In this document: positions 51,927-61,820 of the stretch, one piece after another
How the letters are laid out: each line of letters opens with the position of its first letter
Numbering within the stretch: position 1 is the first letter of the stretch
Assembly (NCBI RefSeq): GCF_000236905.1
Contig: NC_016523.1
Span: 62,001 to 126,000 of the forward strand
Origin: Tetrapisispora phaffii CBS 4417
Taxonomy: Eukaryota > Ascomycota > Saccharomycetes > Saccharomycetales > Saccharomycetaceae
Direction of reading: 5' to 3'
DNA length: 64,000 nt
The notes under the pieces: model-generated
Told to the model about the DNA's origin: nothing
Seen by the model: only the letters and a program-made list of their open reading frames with translations
Databases searched by the model: none
Program-made: the position numbers and the translations under genes

Positions 51927-53598
51927 CTTTAAACGACTTAAAATTGACGAAAATAAGAAAACCATACCACTGAAAAATGACAAGAGAGGGACATACCGTT
52001 ATCAGAACGAGCGTATCAACTCCCAAAGAAGTGTGAGTTCAGGATTTATATCAAAGAAGAAAGATTCACAATTTCAGAATAATAACAGAAGAGTTCAATC
52101 ACTAGATATAAAAAATGCAGCGAATGACGAAATAAAATCGATAAGAAGCTGGTTAGACTATTATAAATTGTTTGGAAATTTAACATCTAATATATGGAGC
52201 TTGTTTGCACGCTACGATAACAATAGTATTTTGCATGAATCTATTCATGACGGATTTTTAGATTCTGATCAGAATGATATACAAGTGGAGAAGACTGTTA
52301 ACGCTTTTTTGAAGAATGATAAGAAATATAAAGATGGAAATGGAAGATTTAATTGGGACAAATGGCAGCCAGCTACTCTTCCCAATCTGAGTAGCAAATA
52401 TAAACGATATTCAAATGATGAAGTTCCGATAAAGCAACCTTATGGGTCCACATTTTTACGCATGAAAAGAACAAGAGAATATTATACAAGTTCGCAGAAG
52501 AAACTATCTCGAAGATCACTCTTGTTGAACCAATCTGATGAAATTAGTTATTTAAGGATGATTTTCAATAACGATACTGATATCCCAAAGCTTTTGAAGA
52601 AAGAAAGAGAAAATCAATTATTGTTAATTAAAGAAGATAGATATATAAAATCTGAAATTAAGTCCTCGATACGTGAGTTGACTGACAAAATAAAACACAT
52701 ATGGCTTGATAGGAAAACTAAAACTAAAAATTCTACATTAGAAGCAACATCAGATGATCTGGTTTTTCTTAAAGAATTTAAAACTGAAAATGAGGTGAAT
52801 GAATCAAAATTAAAGATTACTGACAATCTTAAATTCCAAATATATTTGTCAAATTATCTAACAGAAACGAATCTGACTAAACGATTCTCTAAGTATGAAA
52901 ATCCTGAATACGATTATAAAAGGAAATTAAAAATTAAGTCATCAGTGAGTTTAATTCCAAAAGTATCTGCATATGACACTAATAAAATAAAGACCATATT
53001 AGAGGAAAAGTATGATAGAGTTTTATCTGATGGATTAATAGCTATAAATCTTAGGGACTTCAAAACCCTGGCAAATAACAGATGGATAAATGATACAATT
53101 ATTGAGTTTTATATGATGAAGATTGAGTCAACTATTCCAAATGTAGTTGCGTTTAACTCATTTTTTTATGAGAATTTATTTAGCAAAGGTTACAATGGAG
53201 TTAGGCGATGGATGAAAAGGAAGAAGGTTAGTATTAGTCAATTGGATAAGATAATTGTACCAGTCAATTTACACCAGACACATTGGGTTCTAGCAGTAAT
53301 TGACATGCAAAAGAAAAACATTTCATACGTTGACTCACTATCAAATGGACCGACTACAAATAGCTATAATATCCTGCAATCTCTTCAACAATATGTCATT
53401 GAAGAGAGTAACCAACAACTGGGAAAAGATTTTAAGTTAGTTTTTGAAAAGTCTCCTCAACAAATAAATAGTTATGATTGTGGTATTTATCTTTGTCTTA
53501 ATTCAATCTATATGGTCAACGATCTACCGTTAACGTTTAGTCATACAGATGCCGTAAATATGAGGTTGCATCTGGGAACAATGATTCTAAATCCATGA
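51889..53598 (+). CDS. ULP1: SUMO-specific protease Ulp1
   Basis: Encodes 569 residues (S. cerevisiae Ulp1, 621). It is the essential C48 cysteine protease that matures SUMO (Smt3) and removes it from substrates, held at nuclear pores. The catalytic domain occupies about residues 370-569: ITLRD-like INLRDFKTLANNRWINDTIIEFYM, then histidine 465 (THWVLAVIDM), aspartate 482 (YVDSLSNGP), glutamine 525 and cysteine 531 (NSYDCGIYLC). The N-terminal half is divergent, basic and low-complexity, the region that mediates nuclear-pore targeting in S. cerevisiae. It lies next to VTC, as ULP1-VTC3 do on S. cerevisiae chromosome XVI. Confidence 0.95.
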   Translation: MNKHNHMIQDQSSFKRLKIDENKKTIPLKNDKRGTYRYQNERINSQRSVSSGFISKKKDSQFQNNNRRVQSLDIKNAANDEIKSIRSWLDYYKLFGNLTSNIWSLFARYDNNSILHESIHDGFLDSDQNDIQVEKTVNAFLKNDKKYKDGNGRFNWDKWQPATLPNLSSKYKRYSNDEVPIKQPYGSTFLRMKRTREYYTSSQKKLSRRSLLLNQSDEISYLRMIFNNDTDIPKLLKKERENQLLLIKEDRYIKSEIKSSIRELTDKIKHIWLDRKTKTKNSTLEATSDDLVFLKEFKTENEVNESKLKITDNLKFQIYLSNYLTETNLTKRFSKYENPEYDYKRKLKIKSSVSLIPKVSAYDTNKIKTILEEKYDRVLSDGLIAINLRDFKTLANNRWINDTIIEFYMMKIESTIPNVVAFNSFFYENLFSKGYNGVRRWMKRKKVSISQLDKIIVPVNLHQTHWVLAVIDMQKKNISYVDSLSNGPTTNSYNILQSLQQYVIEESNQQLGKDFKLVFEKSPQQINSYDCGIYLCLNSIYMVNDLPLTFSHTDAVNMRLHLGTMILNP

Positions 53599-53809
53599 AT
53601 TATAGAAAAAAGCCTGCATTGGTATATAAAATAGATAATTTTAAAATTTGGTTAAAATACATAATTAAATATTTGTCTATTCTTTTAATATTCGAAACTA
53701 CTCGCAATTTTTTTTTGGATATATTTCAGTGTATCTATATTCAATTCATCTTTATTGTTTGCCATTTCACTTAGAATATCAATTGTTGTATTAAGTTGTT
53801 TCATATGTT

Positions 53810-56278
53810 TTATTTTTCCCGAATATTATTTTTGTTATCAAACTTCTGATTGTTTTTTGCTTTCTGTCTTTCTTCAACAATCAATAATTCCTGAATTTGT
53901 TTAACCTTTAATAGCAAATCTTTGGGGTAATACGGTTTAATAAAGTAAAAAACAGTATTTTTGGTATCAACAATTTCAGTTGAAACTTTAAAAAGCATCT
54001 TTAAATTTTGATTTTCTTCCAATATTGTTTTCATTGACAAATGTGACACACTCATATTTTGTTGCAAAATGACAGCCAAATCATGGAAATGTGTCGATAG
54101 GAAAACGGTTGCTTTTGCTTTTAAAAGAAATTCAGAAATTGATAAAGAAATTATAAACCCATCCCCTATGCTTGAGCCTCTGCCAAGTTCATCTACTATT
54201 AATAATGTAGATTGAGTTAAATTATCTAAAAAATAGGCCATCTCTTTCATTTCAAAAGTAAATGTAGAACTTGTTATTTCAAGCGTGTCGTGACAGACAC
54301 GAGCATGAAGTTTGTCATATAAAGGGAGACATGCTATATCTGCTGGTATCGGAGATCCCATTTGTGCCATTATACACAATAACGCAATTTGCTTCAAATA
54401 TACTGATTTACCAGATTTATTACAACCAGTTATAACTTGCATCCTTGAAGTTAATGCAGTACTTGATATATCATTTGGAATAAATTGTTTTACAGTGTTT
54501 TCTAATATTGGATGACGAGATTCTACTAAATACAATTTGTCAGAAAAAGTTGGATAACAGTAATTCTTTCCTAGTGAATTAAAAGTAAATGTAGTTAATA
54601 AATCCAATAATGAAATTGCTTCAGAAACCATAAATAAAATAGCTATATATGCATCCATTTGGTTTAATAAACTATCAATAACATTTTCGCTTATGAGAGT
54701 AATTTCAGATTGAAGTTCACGAAGACGTAAATTTAACTTCATAATAGTTACAGTCGTGCACTCATAGTATTTTTTTTTATTGACAATATTGATTAAGGAG
54801 GGAGGGAAATTTTCCATAATTATATTGTTATCTTTTTTTATTTTGAGGAAAAAGCATCTGGTTGAATCATAACTATAATCTAATGCCAGCTCCAATTTTT
54901 CTGATTCAGCATCAATGTGTGACATTATTTCATCCACTGTATTCTTGTAAAGTTCACGAGACACAGCCAATAATCCATTAGTACCGCTCTTTATAGCATA
55001 AGTTCTTTGATTTTGTAATTCATATGGGGAAGTTGCCCATCTAGCATCTTCATTAATATAGGAATTGAATAATGTGAATAGTTCTGTCACTAATGGGTTT
55101 TCTAATATTTCTTTAATCTCATTTAATATTTTTGATTTTGGGACTAATTTTATTATTTCTGTCCTAAGAGTCAAGATTATTGAAATTGATTCCTTTAATG
55201 ACAGTATGTAATTAATTTTTTGTTCAGGGGATATCGAGGATTTTTGATTTGATAATAATTTAGAAAAGAGTTTATCCAAATCCTGTAGTTTTTTCAGACT
55301 GTTTCTAATTTCTGACAATGAATCGGTATTCTTTTCAAATTCTTGTACTACTTTTAATCTCATTTCAATATTATCCTTATCTGTAAGTGGCTGTAAAATA
55401 TTATTTCTTAACGTTCTCTGACCCATTTTTGTACAGGTATTGTCAAGAAACTTGAATAAACTGAGACCATTTTTGTCAAATTTATTCTCAGTTAATTCTA
55501 ACCCCACTATTGTTTTTGAATCTATCAACATTGTGTTATTAATTGTCTCATATTTAACTCTATATTTATCAAAATTATTGAAATTATTAGACCCATTTTT
55601 CAAGATCTTTTGATTATAATACTTTACTGATGCAGAAACTGCACTCAAAGAGTAACTTTTTTCTAATAATTCAGCTTTTTCATTCAAATATTTGTCATAG
55701 TTTATGGAACTTCTTTCTAAAATATCTGAACCTTCTTTAGGATTAAAAAATTTAGTTGGTGCCTCCAGAATATTTACAGAATTATTAATATTAAACTTAA
55801 TTATGGTAGCTAGTTTTGACATCTTTGGTGACAACGAATAGCTCGGTAACAAAATATCTGTGGGTTCATATAACTGAATTTTATTGACTGTTCTGATATA
55901 TATTTGAGAATCCAAATAATCAGATAAAATCATTTCACCTGTATTATAATTGACTAAACATGTACCAACTCTAGTATTTAAATCTGTTGGTGTCTCAAAT
56001 ATGGTTAAAAATATCTTTTCATTATTTTTATTTAAGTGTCCCGTTTGGCATCTTTTACTACGTGTTCGTGTGATCCTTAAGTTTTGCTTATTTTTTGTTG
56101 TAATATTATTTCGAGAAACAACCACTAAAGAATCCTTCAATAAACTAGTATAAACACCTCTATTTTTCTTTGAAGTCACCTTAGATTGGACCTGATTTCT
56201 ACTTGAGATGTTAGCCGCCGATCTAGAATTATTAAAAATTTTTGCATTAATGAAACTTGAAATGTTAGCTGAAGACAT
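53810..56278 (-). CDS. MSH4: Meiotic MutS homologue Msh4
   Basis: Encodes 822 residues as read (S. cerevisiae Msh4, 878). With Msh5 it forms the MutS-gamma clamp that stabilises crossover-designated recombination intermediates; it has no mismatch-repair role. The MutS core (DSKTIVGLELTENK, GQRTLRNNILQPL) and ATPase are clear: Walker A GCNKSGKSVY at about 618-627, with Walker B LLIVDELGRGSSIGDG and the FLSTHFHDLAV motif. A URS1-type TCGGCGGCTA lies just inside the coding region. The frame stops at 53810, but a -1 step within the A5 run there would continue in an open frame to 53685 (864 residues, closer to family length). That extension is uncertain. It converges on ULP1. Confidence 0.93.
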   Translation of the reverse strand: MSSANISSFINAKIFNNSRSAANISSRNQVQSKVTSKKNRGVYTSLLKDSLVVVSRNNITTKNKQNLRITRTRSKRCQTGHLNKNNEKIFLTIFETPTDLNTRVGTCLVNYNTGEMILSDYLDSQIYIRTVNKIQLYEPTDILLPSYSLSPKMSKLATIIKFNINNSVNILEAPTKFFNPKEGSDILERSSINYDKYLNEKAELLEKSYSLSAVSASVKYYNQKILKNGSNNFNNFDKYRVKYETINNTMLIDSKTIVGLELTENKFDKNGLSLFKFLDNTCTKMGQRTLRNNILQPLTDKDNIEMRLKVVQEFEKNTDSLSEIRNSLKKLQDLDKLFSKLLSNQKSSISPEQKINYILSLKESISIILTLRTEIIKLVPKSKILNEIKEILENPLVTELFTLFNSYINEDARWATSPYELQNQRTYAIKSGTNGLLAVSRELYKNTVDEIMSHIDAESEKLELALDYSYDSTRCFFLKIKKDNNIIMENFPPSLINIVNKKKYYECTTVTIMKLNLRLRELQSEITLISENVIDSLLNQMDAYIAILFMVSEAISLLDLLTTFTFNSLGKNYCYPTFSDKLYLVESRHPILENTVKQFIPNDISSTALTSRMQVITGCNKSGKSVYLKQIALLCIMAQMGSPIPADIACLPLYDKLHARVCHDTLEITSSTFTFEMKEMAYFLDNLTQSTLLIVDELGRGSSIGDGFIISLSISEFLLKAKATVFLSTHFHDLAVILQQNMSVSHLSMKTILEENQNLKMLFKVSTEIVDTKNTVFYFIKPYYPKDLLLKVKQIQELLIVEERQKAKNNQKFDNKNNIREK
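56212..56221 (-). promoter_or_regulatory. URS1 (Ume6) motif inside the MSH4 5' coding region
   Basis: On the MSH4 strand this reads TCGGCGGCTA, the canonical Ume6-binding URS1 core, encoding Ser-Ala-Ala about 20 codons after the ATG. No URS1 was seen in the region upstream of the start. Ume6 represses early meiotic genes in mitosis, and MSH4 is such a gene. Location inside the ORF is unusual but could still act. Confidence 0.55.
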
Positions 56279-56445
56279 TTAGAGTAATCAATTGAATAGT
56301 TAGTTATTATGTCTATTTTCTTGATGCTAGGTTAAAGTTTTACTTATTGTCGTAAAGTGCTTGTAGATATCCTGTTTTATATCCTTATCTTTCTTAAAAT
56401 TTCTATTAATTTTTAAACCTCCGCGCTAAGAAAAAATATAATTAA

Positions 56446-56519
56446 CGACCCCACTGAGGATTGAACTCAGGATCTTGCGATTAACAGTCGCACGCCTTAA
56501 CCAGCTTGGCCATGGAGTC
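56446..56519 (-). tRNA. tRNA-Asn (anticodon GTT)
   Basis: A 74-nt tRNA on the minus strand, beginning GACTCCATGGCCAAGCTGG and ending TCAGTGGGGTCG. The anticodon loop is CTGTTAA (anticodon GTT) and the T-arm GTTCAATCC. The acceptor stem GACTCCA pairs with TGGGGTC, including G-T wobbles, and no intron is present. It is nearly identical to S. cerevisiae tRNA-Asn. It lies 167 bp from the MSH4 start, with LTRs on its other side, a typical Ty integration setting. Confidence 0.97.
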
Positions 56520-56603
56520 TATTAATTGTTACTGGTAATTTTAAACAATTCCTCCCAACATAAATTATATTAAACTTAAAACAGAATATGAAATATGTGT
56601 ATC

Positions 56604-57398
56604 TGTTGGAAATGTCACTGGACGTATAAGTGTGTCAGAATTATTGTAGTGTATGTGACAGAACTAAGAGTTTATGACACTTTGAGTCCAGAACTAATAG
56701 ATCACTTACTAATGGAAAGAAGGTCTAGAACAATCTTTCAAGTGGTAGGTGAAAATTTCTCACTACAATGTAAATGGCTACGTGATAAACACAGATGTAC
56801 AATACAGCACTAAAGAGCCTAGGAGGATGAATGAACACGTACGCATGTTCATTCAACTGTCAGATTAACTCATATATAAGGAGGGCATCTAACTCTATAT
56901 AGAATAGTTTAATTACACTAATAAAAGATCAATCGATTATTTAACTATAAAGAAGATGGACTATACTAGAGCAACTGAAGTGGCTAATGACACTAACTTA
57001 GTTGTTGGAACTACCCAACATAAGCTTGTTACTCCACAAAGTGAATATACGATACCAGATATTACCTCTTTAGGAGATTATTGTTGCATACCTGAAACAA
57101 TAGTCCCTGCAAGAATGTAATAGCAAAATTTCTAATGCATAAATAGTACTGTAGAACCATCAGTCTGCCGTACGTGTTCAACTCGACGACGTCGTCTCGT
57201 TGGACAGAATGGTAGATTGAAATATTATGTATATATAAACCCCGGTAATCTATAGTTAACAATTGATTGATCCAGATCCGAGACACCAGAAAGATTAATC
57301 TGAATATATAGTATATAATATAACAAATTTTAATATATTAAAACCATGAATTCAACTACTGAGCACTGCAAGTGTCAGGAATCTCGGATTTTATAACA
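56604..57398 (+). mobile_element. Solo LTR family 2, interrupted by a nested LTR
   Basis: It begins TGTTGGAAATG at 56604 and ends ATAACA at 57398, with TGTT/AACA termini typical of Ty1-copia-type LTRs. Subtracting the nested insertion (406 bp plus 5-bp duplication) leaves about 384 bp. The second copy near 60319 shares about 180 bp of identical sequence, including TATATATAAACC. Sequence after AACA (GAAGTTATG...GATCC) is also shared with the other copy and may be the start of the internal region with the primer-binding site. No matching flanking duplication was found. Confidence 0.75.
56633..57038 (+). mobile_element. Solo LTR family 1 (copy A), nested in LTR family 2
   Basis: A 406-bp element starts TGTCAGAATT and ends CTCCACA, flanked by the 5-bp target duplication AAGTG (56628-56632 and 57039-57043). 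The uninterrupted site is preserved in the second family-2 copy at 60343-60347. It has a TATA box (CATATATAAGG, about 56871) and an ATG at 56956 opening a frame through the LTR end, the arrangement of Ty1-type elements whose Gag starts inside the 5' LTR. It is about 87% or more similar to copy B by eye. Confidence 0.9.
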
Positions 57399-57499
57399 GA
57401 AGTTATGTGATATATGATCCCTTAGTTGTAAAGACAAATTGCAAGTAGTAGAGTTGATCGAGGTTCGAGATTAATAAACGATCGTGTAGTTAATCCAGT

Positions 57500-57809
57500 C
57501 TATCTATCGTTTCACTCGTACAATCTACCAGTCGCTTGACCCGTTCATTAACATGTCGTTTAATAAATGAATTTAAATAAGCTGACATATAAAAAAAACA
57601 GAATATGACGATACTTAAGTCTCAAATGCAATAGTGTATAATAGTATTGTAATAGTATTTGCTATTTGTAGTTTATGAAATAAGAGAACTAATCAGGTTA
57701 AATACTATAATCCATACCTATTAATTATGAACACTAACGAACAACTTAACCACCCAGTCAACGTCAATAACAATGAATCAGTCACTGTTCCAACGCTTGT
57801 TTCTCCACA
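57500..57809 (+). mobile_element. Degenerate LTR family 1 relic (copy C)
   Basis: The right end CGCTTGTTTCTCCACA (57794-57809) matches the family-1 end, preceded by a Gag-start-like frame with an ATG at 57727 (28 codons) ending in SPQ as in copy A, and an upstream ACATATAAAA TATA-like box (57585-57594). The left boundary is not visible; 57500 is approximate. No clear target duplication. Confidence 0.5.
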
Positions 57810-58899
57810 GTAATTGTAATGGAAGTTCTAGAATTTTTGCCACATTGTTGATGTCACATAAAAATAACTTACTCGAGGAATTTGGCATATAAAATAAGTA
57901 GGCATCTACAGAACTTAAGGTACAATTCATATATATATGTAGTAGTGAATAGTTTATGTAATGAATGACAATGTAAAAAATTCAAGTGGCTATGGTTAAC
58001 CTAAGCATCTAAGGCGATGCTATTATCTACAGTAATATTGTTATTTAAGTCGGACATACTTTAGTAATCGATCAACTCCCTAGATGTAATCTATATAGGA
58101 ATATATAATATATGTAACCAATAAAGCAAAGAAATTGCTTGTCTTATATACCTGTAACTTTCGTAGAGGTCAATTCACTGCACTACAATATTCTAATTAG
58201 AACTCATATAGATCTTAATTCTTTGAAAATATTTGTTTACGTTGAGTATTACACCATTTCCTAAACTGCAGATGGTCACTTTTTCAATTAGTACATTCTC
58301 ATTTAATTATATGTTCATTATATGGTACTATTTCTACATATTTCAAATTATAACAATTCAAGGCTTAGATAACTTTAAAATTTAGTCCTTTTATATGTCA
58401 AGTTGAAGGGTTCCTGACACGTCCATTTAATAATTCGATGACACATCGATTGAATTAACTTACTGATATGTCCATCGAGTTAATTAAGGAAATATTGAGT
58501 GAAATTATTTATTAACACATCAATGAACTTGAACTTCTATTGATCTTACTAATTCATTTTATCGTTACAGCCAAAATTGCAGATACTTTAAACTTCTCGT
58601 TTGAAATATCTGATGCCTGGCATTATTAATATATTGTAAATATAGTGCATACCATAACAACTTCGATGAATAAGTCTCTTTATATACATATGTGAAGAGC
58701 TGCTTTGGGATTAAACTATTTACCAGCTGAACTCCTTGAATTAATAAATGAACATAATGTTGTTATGTATTCAAATACGATCAACATTAGTTCTACTTTT
58801 GAACGTAGTGATACTAATCATTTCAGCATGCTGTATATAAATGACATAATCTATTACATTGAATTTCTGATAATTTGTTGGATTGGATTGACAAACATA

Positions 58900-59115
58900 T
58901 TAGAATAAAATGCTAGCCATACTGATTCAATCATTTGGTAAATTCGTATATATAAACGGCATTTACTTTATTTTGGTGTGTGTACAGGTACATTAACAAA
59001 ACTACCAATCTATTATTTAACTATTAAAATGACGGACAACTGTAAAGCGATTAAAGTTACCAATGATATTATCTTGCATGTTAACGGTCGTCCAAATAAG
59101 TTTGATTTCCCATCA
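58900..59115 (+). mobile_element. Degenerate LTR family 1 relic (copy D)
   Basis: GTATATATAAACGGCATTTACTT, read in parts, aligns with the copy A TATA region (TATATAAGGAGGGCATCTAAC), and CTATTATTTAACTATTAAAATG aligns with the copy A sequence before its Gag ATG. The frame from the ATG at 59029 runs 37 codons. The end corresponds to CCCATCA at about 59115. The left boundary is undefined, and the intervening 57810-58900 region is AT-rich with no gene recognised. Confidence 0.45.
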
Positions 59116-59687
59116 ATGTACATAAATATATCAGGAATTTAGCAATCTATTGAAATAAATTGGCAAATAAAGAAAATAGAATTTCAACGATAGTTAAGTC
59201 TTAGTATAATACCATAGTATAATTATACGTTAATGGTGTGTGTTTGTTTGCAGTTTGTGTAATAAAAGACCGATCAGAATACACACGATAGTCCACGCCT
59301 AAAATATTATAAGAAACCGCATACAATTCACCACAGCAGTTAACGTAAAGAATGTTCATATACTCGCTGTCTTTAAAACTTGATTCCCTAAGTAATAATA
59401 AGAGAAGTTCAGGACTTATCAGCACAATATTGATTAAGAAATAAAATGTTTTCATCAGTGAAAACGGTTATATAAATGGAGAAGGTTTTCTGTACTACTT
59501 ATGTTATCTTTTAAAAATTTTGGTAGTACTGTCTATCTTGCATTAAAAGTAAAAGCATTCACATTATATAATATAATTTGATCCAATGATGAAGAGGAAC
59601 ATAGCTATGGATGACTTTGTTGTTGAAACGATGACTAGTGTATGGATAGAAGCAAGTAATAACTTAAGCTTAAATGTTAAAAAAGAG

Positions 59688-59760
59688 AGCCCTGTAGGGG
59701 GATCGAACCCCTAACCTTGTGATTAAGAGTCACACGCGCTACCGATTGCGCCAACAAGGC
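59688..59760 (-). tRNA. tRNA-Lys (anticodon CTT)
   Basis: A 73-nt tRNA on the minus strand, beginning GCCTTGTTGGCGCAATCGG and ending CCCCCTACAGGGCT. The anticodon loop is ACTCTTAA (anticodon CTT) and the T-arm GGTTCGATCCCCC. It is nearly identical to S. cerevisiae tRNA-Lys(CUU), without an intron. It sits 102 bp from an inverted solo LTR, consistent with tRNA-directed Ty integration. Confidence 0.97.
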
Positions 59761-59862
59761 CTAACAATTCTATTGTTTAAGATATCAAGTTAAATGACGT
59801 CATTAATTGAAACAGACATAATATTATCGAGAAACGCTAACAAGAATAAAATGCCAGGATTC

Positions 59863-60267
59863 TGTGGAGAAACAAGCTTATGTTGGGTAGTTCCAACATC
59901 TAAGTTAGTGTCATTAGCCACTTCAGTTGCTCTAGTATAGTCCATCTTCTTTATAGTTAAATATCGATTGATCTTTTATTAGTGTAATTAAACTATTCTA
60001 TATAGAGTTAGATGCCCTCCTTATATATGAGTTAATCTGACAGTTGAATGAACATGTGTACGTGTTCATTCATCCTCCTAGGCTCTTTAGTGCTGTATTG
60101 TACATCTGTGTTTATCACGTAGCCATTTACATTGTAGTGAAAAGTTTTCACCTACCATTTGGAAGACTGTTCTAGACCTTCTTTCCATTAGTAAGTGATC
60201 AATTGGTTCTGGACTCAAAGTGTCGTAAACACTTAGTTCTGTCACATACACTACAATAATTCTGACA
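59863..60267 (-). mobile_element. Solo LTR family 1 (copy B), inverted
   Basis: A 405-bp minus-strand copy of the element at 56633-57038, with ends TGTGGAG and TTCTGACA on the plus strand. It is flanked by a perfect 5-bp target duplication GATTC (59858-59862 and 60268-60272). It interrupts the right end of an older family-2 LTR (ccaGGATTC / ttagatttataaca). The Gag-start ATG and TATA box are conserved. Confidence 0.92.
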
Positions 60268-60318
60268 GATTCTTAGATTTATAACAGAAGTTATGGTATT
60301 TAAGATCCATTTAGTCCT

Positions 60319-60700
60319 TATTGGAAATGTCACTGGTCGTATAAGTGAATATACGATACCAGATATTAACTCTTTAGAATATTATTGTTGCATACCTGAA
60401 ACAATAGTCCCTGCAAGAATGTAATAGCAAAATTTCTAATGCATAAATAGTACTGTAGAACCATCAGTCTGCCGTACGTGTTCAACTCGACGACGTCGTC
60501 TCGTTGGACAGAATGGTAGATTGAAATATTATGTATATATAAACCCCGGTAATCTATAGTTAACAATTGATTGATCCAGGTCCAAGACACCGGAGGGATT
60601 AATCTGAATATCTATTCTAATAAGACACTAATTTAATGTATTAAAGCAATAAATCTATTAAGCACAATGCTTTTCACACGAACTGATAGCTCCAGAATTT
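60319..60700 (+). mobile_element. LTR family 2, second copy, partly degenerate
   Basis: It starts (TA)TTGGAAATGTCACTGG at 60319, having lost the exact TG terminus, and matches 56604-57398 without the nested insertion. About 180 bp around 60390-60580 is identical to the first copy; the right part diverges after about 60610. A short internal-like segment (GAAGTTATGG...GATCC, 60286-60318) and the end of another family-2 LTR (60273-60285 plus 59850-59862) precede it. This looks like a collapsed element remnant of LTR, short internal piece, LTR. Confidence 0.65.
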
Positions 60701-61820
60701 GATGTTATTTCTTAGAATTCTCTAATAGAGTGAATAAGCCTGCACAAACTAGTAAATAAGATGTGATGTGACGGTTAGCTAATTAATGATGAGACAAAAT
60801 GTTTCTAGTCTCATGGAACCATAACTATGAACTAACTTTGCACAATTATTATTGTAATCTCATTTATGTGTAAAACTTAATAATGGTGTGTTTGTGTATT
60901 TTGATAAACACTTTCATTCTGTTAATCCAATCACTTAAACAGCACGCCTGAACTCACGGACATTGCCCTTATCTCTTTACGAAAGAGACCATGCCAGTAG
61001 ATAAAGCATTATTAGTCACCTCCTTGACTTGGTTGGTTTTCCGCACGCACAAAAGAGTGGCTGTGCATAATCACCGATATGGTTGCTTGTCATCAGTCAA
61101 TCACGATAGACTTAATGCCTCAATATCAATGTTCTTGTTCAGCAAAAGTAGCAAATATTATATAGTTTCACCTCATCGCACCTCTTCTCATCTCATCCCA
61201 TGTTTCATTAAACATATCTCCGTCGTTCTCCAACGGCAATGAGTGAGGCACCGCTACTACGGCCGCTTCCTTGGGACAAGCGAAGCGAAGCAAAGAAGGC
61301 CCTGAGCGTTCGGGTAACTGAAGTAACTGAAGCACACGCAACAAGTATGTGGGCTGTGTAGCGTGTGTCTGTGCATCTGTGCATGAGAGAGAGCATCGAA
61401 AAAGTAATTAATTTGGAAAATTGGAAATAAGCAAAATAAGCAAAATAAGCAAAAAACAATTCTCTGATATCGAAAAAACACAATAGATAATAACAATAGA
61501 CTGTAATTTGAACTCTATATTAGTACAGTGCAATTGTTGTTTTAGGTTCAATCCGAAAAGGTCAGTAGGTTTTATTTAATGCTGATACAGTGATTGAAGT
61601 TTCAAACTACTGTCATTCAGGTCTATTTGTGCTTTTTGTTCTTTTTGGTTCAGTTGAAGGTATAGATATATACTTTATATTTATACTGGTGTCGGATTTA
61701 GGGATTGGAAGTGTTTAGGAAGTCCCCAAATCTATATTTTGGCACTTTGAGAAGGAAAAGGGAAAGAGAGACAAACACTCGTTTTTACTAGTTGATTTCT
61801 GTTCACTAAAATATTAAGAG
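60701..61820. other. Intergenic region upstream of PMR1
   Basis: This is 1.1 kb. Three tandem copies of the 9-bp unit AAATAAGCA lie at 61425-61451. A pyrimidine/purine-skewed leader precedes PMR1. Small frames at 60991-61496 on both strands show no recognisable domain. No RNA gene or centromere-like CDEI/CDEIII pair was seen. Confidence 0.55.

Noticed and set aside
57062..57286. 74-codon minus-strand frame repeated almost identically at 60366-60590
   Set aside because: It lies wholly inside the family-2 LTR, and its conservation follows from the repeat itself.
61540..61570. ATCCGAAAA as a centromere CDEIII core
   Set aside because: No CDEI (RTCACRTG) at the expected distance with an AT-rich CDEII between; flanking bases do not fit the CDEIII consensus.
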